Program-made: the position numbers and the translations under genes
The notes under the pieces: generated by a model
What the model was told of the DNA's origin: nothing
Databases searched by the model: none
What the model saw: the letters and a program-made list of their open reading frames with translations, nothing else
Assembly (NCBI GenBank): GCA_963744005.1
Contig: CAVURU010000003.1
Span: 2,046,001 to 2,110,000 of the forward strand
Source of the DNA: Palsa-504 sp963744005
GTDB taxonomy: Bacteria; Actinomycetota; Actinomycetes; Streptosporangiales; Streptosporangiaceae
Direction: 5' to 3'
DNA: 64,000 nucleotides
Shown: positions 8,768 through 16,674 of the stretch, piece after piece
Layout of the letters: every line of letters begins with the position of its first letter
Position numbering within the stretch: position 1 is the first letter of the stretch

Positions 8768-9418
8768 TCAAAGTGTCCGCGCTTTCAGGGCGAACGCCGA
8801 TGTTGACAGACCCAGGAGGAGTTGCGTTTGGCTGGGGCTGAGGTGCGTGCGCGGCTTCAGCTTTCTCGGGGGTCTGCCTGCTGCCGGGTCCCAGAGGAGG
8901 TCCTGGCGGATCCTCTCTTTGGTGACGTGGAAGACCGCGCCGATCTGGCCTAGGGTGCAGCCGAGTTCTCTGAGCTGGTGAGCGGCGCGTTTGCGGCTGA
9001 TCCGCGGAGTCTGAAGGTCGAAAGTTGCGCGGGCTTCGTCCAGTGCACGGTCCCGTTCGGCGGCCGCGCGCCGTGCTTCTGCGGCGGCGGCCGCGGCGCG
9101 GGCAGGTGCTTCGTCGTGGTCGTCGAGCCAGCCGCGGCCTGCGGCGGTGATGCGCCAGAGGGTGGCGGGCCGGCCGCGTCCCTTACGCTCGCGGCCTGCT
9201 CGTTCTACGTGGCCGGCTTGCTCGTGCCGGCGCAGAGTTTGGTCGTAGGCGGACAGTAGTATCCGGGGCCGGCCTGGTTCTGCCAGGAGGCCGGCCAGGG
9301 CGGGGGTCGACAGTGGTTCCGGGTTCTGCGCCAGTGCTCTGAGGAGCCGCGCGGGCCGGGTATCTGCTGTTGCTGCGTGTTGTGCGGCGGGAATGGTGAC
9401 GGTCTGGCTGTCACTCAT
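8768..9418 (-). CDS. Two-module DNA-binding protein: winged helix plus sigma-region-4-like HTH
   Basis: 216 residues with a strong ribosome site (AGGAGGAAAG, four bases before ATG 9418). Residues about 24-100 look like a winged helix with a MarR/PadR-like wing (RRHEQAGHVERAGRERKGRG, PATLWRITAAGRGWL). A charged Ala/Arg/Glu-rich helical stretch follows at about 103-135. The C-terminal region contains RKRAAHQLRELGCTLGQIGA followed by VFHVTKERIRQDLLWD, the pattern of a sigma region 4 HTH (LGxTLxxIGxxxxVTxERIRQ). It is the only intact-looking gene in the element. It could be an element regulator. I do not recognise a named family for the full arrangement. Confidence 0.65.
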   Translation of the reverse strand: MSDSQTVTIPAAQHAATADTRPARLLRALAQNPEPLSTPALAGLLAEPGRPRILLSAYDQTLRRHEQAGHVERAGRERKGRGRPATLWRITAAGRGWLDDHDEAPARAAAAAAEARRAAAERDRALDEARATFDLQTPRISRKRAAHQLRELGCTLGQIGAVFHVTKERIRQDLLWDPAAGRPPRKLKPRTHLSPSQTQLLLGLSTSAFALKARTL

Positions 9419-9617
9419 CGGCTTTCCTCCTGAAGCCGCCGGGTGATAGGTGGCGAGTGCGGGCCGCGCCGCGGTGGCTCTCCGGGCCCTGAATGTGGCG
9501 GGAGGCCGTGGTTGAGCGGGGCTGTGGGCTGGGCCGCCGGTGACACCCCTGGTTTGCCACCGGAGACACCTCGGGAAAGAGCCGGTGGCCTAACAGCCCG
9601 GCCGGGCGGCCCAGCGT

Positions 9618-11024
9618 CTATTTGGTTATCTCTTCCAGCGCGCGCTGGCGCTGGCTCTTCCCGAAGACCGCGATCATGACGGCGGGGATGAGCGCGCCGG
9701 GGATCGTGATCAGCCAGATCCAGCCCAGCGGCGCGGCCGCGGTGAAGATCGCTCCGGCGAGCAGGACGCCGCCCCAGGCGCCGAGGTGGCCGACGCCGTC
9801 GGTCCAGCCGGTGCCCAGCGACCGCATCCGGGTCGGGTAGTTGATCGGGATGTACACGTACATGCTCCACAGCCACAAGATGGTGCCGACCGTCGACCCG
9901 ATGTACAGGATGTACACGGCCGTGGTGTTGTGCACGTTGTAGATGCCGAACCAGCACCCGGCGAACAGGATGGCGCCGAAGAGCTGCGTGTACTTGCGCT
10001 CGATGCGTTCGCCGAAGAAGGCGTTGAGCAGGTAGACGGCGGCGGCGGCCACCCCGGACCAGGCGGTCAGGGCGAAGACGAACCCGGCGCTGTAGCCGCG
10101 GTTCTCGACCATGAACAAGAACGCCTGGCTGCCGACGCCGTAGATGATCCCGCCGTAGCCGAGCACCATGACCACCAGCAGGAAGGTGGTGACGAGCCAG
10201 TAATTCTTGCCGAACACGGCGAACGGGCTGGTCTTCTCCTCGGCCACCACCTGGTACGGCGTCAGGTCCGGCTCGTCCAGGGCGATGCGGCCGCCCCGGC
10301 TGGCCCGCGCCTCCAGCCGCTCCACGAGCTGGCGGGCCTGGCCGAAGCGCTCCCGGGCCTCCAGCCAGCGCGGCGACTCCGGCATCCGCCAGAACAGCAG
10401 CGCTGCGATCGCCAGGTTCAGCCCGGTCAAGATCCACAGGTAGGTCGCGGTACTGGCCGGGGAACAGGTAGTGCGGGATCAGGCCGGCCAGGAAGGTCAG
10501 GAGAAGGAGGATGCAGACGGTCTGGCAGACCATCATCACCTTAGGCCGGACCTTGGGCCCCATGATCTCGCTCATGTACACGACGTTGATGGCCAGGTAC
10601 CCGGCGAACCCGAGCGTGTCAGCGATCGACAAGAAGAACAGCGCCGGGTAGTTGGTCACGTACCCGAACGGCCAGATGAACACCCCGGCCAGCAGCGAGG
10701 ACGTGATCAGCGCCGGGCGGCGGCCGACCTTGTCGGCGAGCCAGCCCAGGAGGTAGCCGCCGATCAGGATGCTGATCCCGGCCTGCAAGGCATACAGCAC
10801 GTTGTACTGGGAGTGGCTGATGACCTTGGCCGGCAGCCAGACGAACGGGTACAGCCGCTGCGCGATCCCGTCGGTCGCCGCCGCACACGCCCAGCCCACC
10901 TGCACGATCAGGCATATCTCCCAGGCCCAAAAGGTCATGGGCAGGCGGTCCACCCGGGCCGCCATCTCGCCAGGAATGACCACGGTGCCGCCCGGCGGCT
11001 GGCACCCGACGTGTCTTGTGCCAT
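9618..11024 (-). pseudogene. Sugar-porter-type MFS transporter with two frameshifts
   Basis: Start ATG 11024 has AAGGAGA six bases upstream and reads AQDTSGASRRA. At about 10985 the frame shifts to VVIPGEMAARVDRLPMTFWA, and the protein then runs through YNVLYALQAGISILIGGYLL, the motif GWLADKVGRRPAL and YMSEIMGPKVRPKVM as far as HYLFPGQYR. Near 10446 it shifts again to LWILTGLNLAIAALLFWRMP followed by ESPRWL, and continues to the end (GKSQRQRALEEITK). Joined, it gives about 468 residues with 12 predicted helices, the sugar-porter layout (DxxGRR and PESPRW). Both breaks are one- or two-base indels. It is either a dead cargo gene of the element or a sequencing artefact. Substrate unknown. Confidence 0.75.
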
Positions 11025-11295
11025 TACGGTTCTCCTTGCTGCCATCCGTCTCAGGGACTGGCGGGTAATGCGGGAAGCATGGCGAATTGCTCGTGTCGCG
11101 GATGAAAACCGGGACGTTGCCGCTGATGGCGGGCACACCGGGAGCGCGGTCGGCGTGTTGGTAATCAAGCGGGACCAACGGTACCGGCGGCCGCCTGCTT
11201 CTCAGTAAAGTACTGACGTGTTACCGAAAATTGTTGAGCGGGCCAGGAGGAATGTCAATAATTCATGGCCACATTCTCTGAGCTTTCCTCTGCAA

Positions 11296-11408
11296 AGTAA
11301 TTGCTTCTGATCATTTGCCCTCGAGTAATTGCTCCTGATCAATTGTGCCCGGGCAATTAATCTGCGGCAATTTACCGTGCGCAATTGTTCCTGGGCAGTT
11401 GTTCCTGC
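11296..11408. repeat. Iteron-like short repeats in an AT-richer patch
   Basis: AGTAATTGCTTCTGATCA (11296-11313) and AGTAATTGCTCCTGATCA (11324-11341) differ at one base and start 28 bp apart. A 14-bp tandem follows: GCAATTGTTCCTGG (11381-11394) and GCAGTTGTTCCTGC (11395-11408). The patch 11200-11420 is visibly richer in A and T than its surroundings. It may be a protein-binding or replication-type site of the element. The flanks, 11025-11295 and 11409-12249, show no gene I can support. Confidence 0.5.
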
Positions 11409-12252
11409 GCAGCTGATTTCAGGCCCCGGTGGCCCCGAGCTGATCATGACGGCGCCCGGTCATAGGTTCAGCCCCTGGTCCTCGCACCAATCGCACCAGT
11501 TCGTCAGCAAGATCCGACCGATGGGGCAGCGACCTCGGCCGCGGAGGCAGACCCGGTGACACGGCCAGGTGGCCGGTCCCGGGACCGCGGTCGGCCACCT
11601 GCGCAGGTGAGCAACAACCTCTCGTGGGCCGTGCCGATCCTGTACCGCCAGAGCGGCTCGTCGGCCATCAGGACGCCCGGCAGCGGCAGGCTGTCCCCAG
11701 TAGCACCGGTAATTGGCCGCCTCGCCGGAGCTCCGTCACTTCCTTCGGTTCTCGGCCTTCTCGGTGAGGCTGACGGTGCCTCGGTGGATCGTCCTAGTGC
11801 CGCCCCGGCGTCGGCGTCTGCTTCCTTTGCAGCGGCGGCACTCGCCGTACCGATTGCCGGTACTCCCGCTGTTGCCGTCGATGCCGCATGAAACCCACGC
11901 CGCCTGGGAGGATAGTGGGGGCAGGCGGCGCGGGTCTGCCACAAGATTGTTTAAGCATGGCCAGGTGATACAGAGAATGTGGACCCTGCCGCGCGTGTGG
12001 GAAACCCAGGCGAATTCGGATAGCCGCGCGGCAGGATGAGGCCACCGCATCGTCGCACGAGAAAGCATTACCGTCCGAGCCTGTTACCCAGGCCGCTCAC
12101 GGCCGCGGGGCCAGGACACAGGACGACCGGCCTTCAACCGGGCCGCGCGCAGCGGCCCGATTCGCTGAGCTGGTCGGGGAGGCTTGAGCCATGTGTGGTG
12201 TCAGCAGCCCGGATATCGGGCCAATATGACGCCTTGACCTGCGTATAACGAG

Positions 12253-12335
12253 TGCGGGCGGGGGGATTTGAACCCCCACGATGTTGCCATCAACAGGACC
12301 TAAACCTGCCGCGTCTGCCATTCCGCCACGCCCGC
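12253..12335 (-). tRNA. tRNA-Leu (anticodon TAG)
   Basis: 83-nt tRNA on the minus strand, from G at 12335 to discriminator A at 12253. The acceptor stem GCGGGCG pairs with CGCCCGC. The anticodon stem CAGG/CCTG encloses loop TTTAGGT with anticodon TAG. The type II variable arm (TTGATGGCAACATC region) marks it as Leu. The T-arm is GGGGG-TTCAAAT-CCCCC. CCA is not encoded. Its 3' end is duplicated at 7659-7682, so it has served as an integration site. Confidence 0.95.
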
Positions 12336-12375
12336 CGGCGGCCTCGCTGGGCCGCTAACAACGCTACCGCTCCGG

Positions 12376-12837
12376 TCAGGCTCCGATCTCGGCCATCAGG
12401 CGGGCGACGTGGCCGGTGGCCTTGACGCTGTACTGGGCCTTCTCGATCACGCCGTCGGCGTCGATCACGAAGGTGGACCGGATCACGCCGACGGTGGTCT
12501 TGCCGTACAGCTTCTTCTCCCCGTAGGTGCCGTAGGCCTGGCCGACGGCGTGATCGGGATCGGACAGCAGCGGGAAGGTCAGGGCGTCGCGGTCGCGGAA
12601 CTTGGCCAGCTTGGCGGGCGCGTCCGGCGAGATGCCGAGCACCTGGGCGCCGATGGCGTCGAGGTTGTCACGGAAGTCGCAGGCCTGCTTGGTGCAGCCG
12701 GGCGTCATGGCGGCCGGGTAGAAGTACACGATGACCCGCTGGCCGCGGAAGGAGGACAGCGAGACCTGGTTCCCGTCCGCGTCGGGCAGGGTGAAGTCGG
12801 GGGCGGGATCGCCCGGCGCGAGGCGCTTGTCAGTCAT
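12376..12837 (-). CDS. bcp: Thioredoxin-dependent peroxiredoxin (BCP/PrxQ)
   Basis: 153-residue peroxiredoxin of the BCP/PrxQ class that reduces hydrogen peroxide and alkyl hydroperoxides with thioredoxin. It shows APDFTLPDADGNQVSLSSFR, then VIVYFYPAAMTPGCTKQACD. The peroxidatic Cys sits in the P-x3-TPGCT motif, and the second Cys five residues on (KQAC) is the BCP resolving Cys. The start at ATG 12837 (MTDKRLAPG) overlaps the end of rdgB by 8 bp, so the two are translationally coupled. An upstream GTG exists but would add residues outside the fold. Confidence 0.93.
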   Translation of the reverse strand: MTDKRLAPGDPAPDFTLPDADGNQVSLSSFRGQRVIVYFYPAAMTPGCTKQACDFRDNLDAIGAQVLGISPDAPAKLAKFRDRDALTFPLLSDPDHAVGQAYGTYGEKKLYGKTTVGVIRSTFVIDADGVIEKAQYSVKATGHVARLMAEIGA

Positions 12838-13441
12838 GGAGTTCTCCGGTGATGAACGGGACCAGGGCACGAAAGGCGCGACCACGGTGGCTGATCGCGT
12901 CCTTGTCTTCCGGGGTCATCTCGGCGGTGGTCTCGGCGAACCCGTCGGGCAGGAAGATCGGGTCGTAGCCGAACCCGCCGGTGCCGCGCCGCACGCGGAT
13001 CAGCCGGCCTTCCACCGCGCCGGTGACGACCTGCTCGCGGGCCTGCCCCTCGGCCGGGACGACCAGCGCGGCGGCGCAGACGAAGCGGGCGCCGAGACGC
13101 TCGTCCGGCACATCGGCCACCTGGGCCAGCACCAGCTCAAGGTTGGCCTCGTCGTCACCGTGCCGGCCGGCCCAGCGGGCGGACAGCACGCCGGGCATGC
13201 CGTTGAGCGCGTCCACGCACAGCCCGGAATCGTCGGCGACGGCGGGCAGGCCGCAGTAGGCGGCGATGGCGCGCGCCTTGAGCAGCGCGTTCTCCTCGAA
13301 GGTGGCCCCGGTCTCGGCCACGTCGGGCGCGCCGGGGAACTCATCGAGCCCGCGCAGCCGCACCTCGCCGCCGAGGATGCGGGCCAGCTCGCGCAGCTTG
13401 GCCTCGTTCCGAGAGGCCAGGACGACGCCGTCAGACCCCAT
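12830..13441 (-). CDS. rdgB: RdgB/HAM1-family non-canonical purine NTP pyrophosphatase
   Basis: 203 residues of the HAM1/ITPA fold, which hydrolyses dITP, ITP and XTP to monophosphates and keeps deaminated purines out of nucleic acids. Visible features are the N-terminal LASRNEAKLRELARIL, the ETGATFEENALLKARA stretch, ADDSGLCVDALNGMPGVLSA (metal/substrate Asp pair), GTGGFGYDPIFLPDG and the C-terminal SHRGRAFRAL. The start overlaps the rph stop by 11 bp and the stop overlaps the bcp start. The order rph-rdgB is the standard actinobacterial one. Confidence 0.95.
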   Translation of the reverse strand: MGSDGVVLASRNEAKLRELARILGGEVRLRGLDEFPGAPDVAETGATFEENALLKARAIAAYCGLPAVADDSGLCVDALNGMPGVLSARWAGRHGDDEANLELVLAQVADVPDERLGARFVCAAALVVPAEGQAREQVVTGAVEGRLIRVRRGTGGFGYDPIFLPDGFAETTAEMTPEDKDAISHRGRAFRALVPFITGELHD

Positions 13442-14159
13442 GGCCGGCCAGCGCGGCGCGCTGCAGGGTGGTCAGCTCGCCGCAGCCGGCCACGGCCAGG
13501 TCGAGCAGCTGGTTGAGCAGGTCGCGGCTGAACGGTTCCTTCTCGGCGGTGCCCTGGATCTCCACGAAGTCGCCGGTGGCGGTGCAGACCACGTTCATGT
13601 CGGTGTCAGCCACGACGTCCTCGTCGTAGCACAGGTCGAGCCGGGGCTCGCCGTCCACGAGGCCGACGCTGACCGCGGACACCGAGGTGAGCAGCGGGTC
13701 GCCCTTGGTCCGCTTACGGCCCTGCAGCCAGGTCACCGCGTCGGCCAGGGCCACGTAGCCGCCGGTCACGGCGGCGGTGCGGGTGCCGCCGTCGGCCTGC
13801 AGCACGTCGCAGTCGATGACGATGGTGTTCTCGCCGAGCGCCTTGTAGTCGACGCAGGCCCGCAGCGAGCGGCCGACCAGCCGGGAGATCTCCTGGGTCC
13901 GGCCGCCCAGGCGGCCCCGGACAGACTCGCGGTCGCCGCGGGTGTGGGTGGCGCGGGGCAGCATCGCGTACTCGGCCGTCACCCAGCCCAGGCCGCTGCC
14001 GCGGCGCCAGCGCGGCACCTCCTCGGCCACGCTCGCGGCGCACAGCACCCGGGTGCGGCCGAATTCCACCAGCACCGAGCCCTCGGCGTGGTCGAGCCAG
14101 TTGCGGGTTATCTTCACGGGCCGCAGATCGGTCACGGATCGGCCGTCAGGTCGAGACAT
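13431..14159 (-). CDS. rph: Ribonuclease PH
   Basis: 242-residue phosphorolytic 3'-5' exoribonuclease that trims tRNA 3' ends. Typical blocks are the N-terminal PVKITRNWLDHAEGSVLVEF, then RTRVLCAASVAEEVPRW, GWVTAEYAMLPRATHTR, the R-rich RLGGRTQEISRLVGRSLRAC, DCDVLQADGGTRTAAVTGGY and DLCYDEDVVADTDMNVV. Length and order match the family throughout. The start ATG is at 14159. The gene lies between the MBL-fold hydrolase and rdgB in the conserved block. Confidence 0.96.
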   Translation of the reverse strand: MSRPDGRSVTDLRPVKITRNWLDHAEGSVLVEFGRTRVLCAASVAEEVPRWRRGSGLGWVTAEYAMLPRATHTRGDRESVRGRLGGRTQEISRLVGRSLRACVDYKALGENTIVIDCDVLQADGGTRTAAVTGGYVALADAVTWLQGRKRTKGDPLLTSVSAVSVGLVDGEPRLDLCYDEDVVADTDMNVVCTATGDFVEIQGTAEKEPFSRDLLNQLLDLAVAGCGELTTLQRAALAGHGV

Positions 14160-14169
14160 GCCGCTCAGC

Positions 14170-14934
14170 CTATCCGGCTGTCCCGGGCCCGAGGACCAGT
14201 CCGGGAATCGCCGCCGAGAGCGTTCCGCGGTAGCTCTCAGCCGCTTCGGCCAGCGCCTGTTCCCGGTCGTTCCAGGGCGGCAGGTGGGTGAGGACGAGCT
14301 GGCCGGTCCCGGCCCGGCGGGCGTACTCCCCCGCCTGCCGGGCGGTCAGGTGCAGGTCCGGCGGATTGTCCGCGGCGGAGGCGAACGAGGCCTCGCACAG
14401 CAGGGCGTCAGCCCCGTCGGCCAGCCGGGCCAGCGCGTCGGCCGGGCCGGTGTCGGCCGAGTAGGCCACCCGCCAGCCGTCGTGCTCGACCCGGAAGCCG
14501 TAGGTCTCGACCGGGTGGTTCATCCGCTCGGTGGTGATCCGGAACGGCCCGATCTCCCACGTGCCGGCGGCCAGGTCGTGGGCGGTGAAGCAGTCCGCGA
14601 AGGCCTCGGTGCGGCCGGGGCCCGACCCCAGCACCTGGGTCATCCGGCCGGCCGTCCCGGCGGGCCCGTAGACCGGGACCCGGGGCCCGGGGCCGCCCGG
14701 GGTCCACTGCCGGGCCACCCGGTAGGAAGCCAGGTCGACGCAGTGATCCGCGTGCAGGTGGGACAGGCAGACGGCGTCGATGCCGAGCAGCCCGGCGTAC
14801 CGCTGCAGCGCGCCCAGCGACCCGTTGCCCATGTCCAGCACGAGCCGGAAGCCCTCCGCCTCGAGCAGGTAGCACGACGCGGGACTCTCCGGCCCCGGAA
14901 TACTCCCCGAGCACCCCACCACCGTCAGCCGCAT
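14170..14934 (-). CDS. MBL-fold metallohydrolase (RNase Z/cyclic-phosphodiesterase-like)
   Basis: 254 residues with the metallo-beta-lactamase metal site CLSHLHADHCVDL (HxHxDH) at about residues 57-69, and the later histidine/aspartate ligands in AYSADTGPAD and LVLTHLPPW. The N-terminus MRLTVVGCSGSIPGPESPAS resembles the RNase Z-like or class II cyclic-AMP phosphodiesterase-like group. This gene is a regular upstream neighbour of rph in actinobacteria. Substrate not known. The start ATG at 14934 is followed by a good MBL core. Confidence 0.9.
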   Translation of the reverse strand: MRLTVVGCSGSIPGPESPASCYLLEAEGFRLVLDMGNGSLGALQRYAGLLGIDAVCLSHLHADHCVDLASYRVARQWTPGGPGPRVPVYGPAGTAGRMTQVLGSGPGRTEAFADCFTAHDLAAGTWEIGPFRITTERMNHPVETYGFRVEHDGWRVAYSADTGPADALARLADGADALLCEASFASAADNPPDLHLTARQAGEYARRAGTGQLVLTHLPPWNDREQALAEAAESYRGTLSAAIPGLVLGPGTAG

Positions 14935-14967
14935 AAGCCCATTATCCCTTTGGGGGTGAGGGGAAAA

Positions 14968-15915
14968 TCACGCCCAGAGCTGGCCTTCGAGGCGGGCTTC
15001 GGCTTCTTCCAGGGTGCCGTCGTAGGCGCCGGTGGACAGGTACTTCCAGCCGCCGTCGGCGATCAGCACGACGAGGTCGGCCGGGGTACCGTCGCTGACG
15101 GCCTTGGCCGCCATGCCCAGGCCGGCGTGCAGCGCGGCGCCGGCCGAGATGCCCGCGAAGATGCCCTCGGCGGTGATCAGCTCCCGGGTACGGCGCAGCG
15201 CGTCGGCCGAGGAGACCGAGAACCTGGTGGTCAGGACGCTGGCGTCATACAGCTCGGGGACGAAGCCCTCGTCCACGTTGCGCAGGCCGTAGACCAGCTC
15301 GCCGTAGCGCGGCTCGGCGGCCACGATCTTGACCTCCGGCTTGTGCTCGCGCAGGTAACGGCCCACGCCCATGAGCGTCCCGGTGGTGCCGAGGCCGGCC
15401 ACGAAGTGGGTGATCTCGGGCAGGTCGCCGAGGATCTCCGGCCCGGTCGTCTCGTAGTGGGCCCGGGCGTTCGCGTCGTTGCCGTACTGGTAGAGCATGA
15501 CCCAGTCGGGATGCTCGGCGGCGATCCGCTTGGCCACCCGGACCGCCTCGTTGGAGCCGCCCGCGGCCGGGGAGCCGATGATCTCGGCCCCGTACATCCG
15601 CAGCAGCTGGCGGCGCTCCTCGCTGGTGTTCTCCGGCATGACCACGATCAGCCGGTAGCCGCGCAGCTTGGCCACCATGGCCAGGGAGATCCCGGTGTTG
15701 CCGCTGGTGGGCTCGATGATCGTCGCCCCGGGCGAGAGCAGCCCTTCCTTCTCGGCCTGCGCCACCATGAAGAACGCGGCCCGATCCTTCACCGAGCCGG
15801 TGGGATTCCGGTCCTCGAGCTTGGCCCACAGCCGGACGTCGGCCGTCGGCGACAGCCGGGGCAGGCCGACCAGCGGCGTGTGGCCGAGGGAATCGAGCAG
15901 GTTCTCGTAGCGCAT
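14968..15915 (-). CDS. cysM: Cysteine synthase, CysO-dependent CysM type
   Basis: 315-residue PLP enzyme of the cysteine synthase family. The PLP lysine is K43 in GSVKDRAA. The substrate loop PTSGNTGISLAM and phosphate-binding GTTGTLMGVG are intact. Length and the immediate neighbours cysO and a JAMM protease identify it as the mycobacterial-type CysM, which uses O-phosphoserine and the thiocarboxylate of CysO rather than sulfide. That mechanism is established for Mycobacterium tuberculosis CysM. Here it is inferred from synteny. The gene is last in the clpS-to-cysM run and starts 11 bp after the cysO stop. Confidence 0.93.
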   Translation of the reverse strand: MRYENLLDSLGHTPLVGLPRLSPTADVRLWAKLEDRNPTGSVKDRAAFFMVAQAEKEGLLSPGATIIEPTSGNTGISLAMVAKLRGYRLIVVMPENTSEERRQLLRMYGAEIIGSPAAGGSNEAVRVAKRIAAEHPDWVMLYQYGNDANARAHYETTGPEILGDLPEITHFVAGLGTTGTLMGVGRYLREHKPEVKIVAAEPRYGELVYGLRNVDEGFVPELYDASVLTTRFSVSSADALRRTRELITAEGIFAGISAGAALHAGLGMAAKAVSDGTPADLVVLIADGGWKYLSTGAYDGTLEEAEARLEGQLWA

Positions 15916-15926
15916 GGGCCCTGGTG

Positions 15927-16202
15927 TTACTGGCCGCCGGCCACCGCGGGCAGGACCGTCACGGTGTCCCCGTCCTTGACCGGGGTGTCCAGGCCGGACA
16001 GGAAGCGGACGTCCTCGTCGTTCAGGTAGACGTTGACGAAACGCCGCAGGCCCTTGTCGTCGACCAGGCGGTCGCGCAGTCCGCCGTGCTTGGAGTCCAG
16101 ATCGATCAGCAGCTCGGAAAGAGTGGATCCAGTGCCCTCAACCTGCTTGGCACCGTCGGTATAGGTGCGCAGGATCGTCGGGATGCGAACCTCGATGGCC
16201 AT
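15927..16202 (-). CDS. cysO: CysO sulfur-carrier protein (MoaD/ThiS fold), with an extra C-terminal residue
   Basis: 91-residue ubiquitin-like sulfur carrier starting at ATG 16202 (MAIEVRIPTILRTYTDGAKQ). The C-terminus reads VLPAVAGGQ. Carriers of this type end in Gly-Gly, and here a Gln follows. The codons are GGC GGC CAG TAA, so one T-to-C change in an original TAG TAA pair would produce it. The thiocarboxylate can form only on a free terminal Gly, so Gln must be removed for function. The adjacent JAMM protease could do this, as QbsD does for QbsE in Pseudomonas. Substrate recognition by CysM is inferred from synteny. Confidence 0.92.
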   Translation of the reverse strand: MAIEVRIPTILRTYTDGAKQVEGTGSTLSELLIDLDSKHGGLRDRLVDDKGLRRFVNVYLNDEDVRFLSGLDTPVKDGDTVTVLPAVAGGQ

Positions 16203-16261
16203 GAACAAAGCTCCTTGATTCCGGTGTGACGCCTTCGGTGGCAACCCGGGGCGGTCCGGGA

Positions 16262-16669
16262 TCATTCCACCACGGTTACGGGCTCTTCGGCGACCTCGCC
16301 GTCTCGGATCCGGAACGACCGGAACTCCAGCTCCTGCGGATCACGGGTCGAAACCAGCACGTAGTGGGCCCCGGGCTCGTTGGCGTAGCTGATGTCGGTC
16401 CGTGACGGGTAGGCCTCGGTGGCGGTGTGCGAGTGGTAGATGACGACCGGCTCCTCGTCCCGGTCGTCCATCTCGGTCCAGACCCGCAGCTGCTCGGTCG
16501 AGTCAAACTCATAGAACGTCGGGGACCGCGCGGCGTTGGTCATCGCGATGAAGCGCTCGGGCCGGTCGCTCCCGGCCGGGCCGGCCAGCACGCCGCAGGC
16601 CTCGTCGGGATGATCGGCGCGGGCGTGGTCCACGATGCGGCTGTACAGGCCGCGGGCGATGGTGAGCAC
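16262..16669 (-). CDS. mec: JAMM/M67 metallopeptidase (Mec)
   Basis: 136-residue JAMM-domain zinc peptidase. The motif is complete: Glu in HPDEACGVLAG, then YHSHTATEAYPSRTDISYA, the H-x-H-x7-S-x2-D signature. In M. tuberculosis the homologue Mec+ releases cysteine from CysO-cysteine. GTG at 16669 is the best start. It lies 5 bp after the DUF2017 stop, and upstream in-frame codons offer no good alternative. It stands between DUF2017 and cysO, the standard order. It may also trim the extra Gln on CysO. Confidence 0.92.
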   Translation of the reverse strand: MLTIARGLYSRIVDHARADHPDEACGVLAGPAGSDRPERFIAMTNAARSPTFYEFDSTEQLRVWTEMDDRDEEPVVIYHSHTATEAYPSRTDISYANEPGAHYVLVSTRDPQELEFRSFRIRDGEVAEEPVTVVE

Positions 16670-16674
16670 GCGCT

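Larger units (their letters stand above)
7659..12273. mobile_element. Decayed integrated element (AICE-like) inserted at tRNA-Leu(TAG)
   Basis: About 4.6 kb bounded by a 24-bp perfect direct repeat (7659-7682 and 12250-12273). The right copy is the 3' end of the intact tRNA-Leu(TAG) gene. The orientation fits integration into a tRNA 3' end: the tRNA is on the minus strand, its 3' end points into the element and is rebuilt, and the second copy lies at the far left edge. Inside are actinomycete integrative-element genes (zinc-motif protein, DUF2637 membrane protein) with frameshifts, an odd DNA-binding protein, a frameshifted sugar-porter-type MFS gene and repeat-rich AT-richer DNA. No integrase, replication or FtsK-type transfer gene is readable, so it looks immobile. 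Confidence 0.7.

Noticed and set aside
11504..11944. Overlapping frames of 110-150 residues on both strands between the element repeats and tRNA-Leu
   Set aside because: Low-complexity Ala/Arg/Pro composition, no ribosome site and no conserved pattern. They look like chance open frames in GC-rich DNA.
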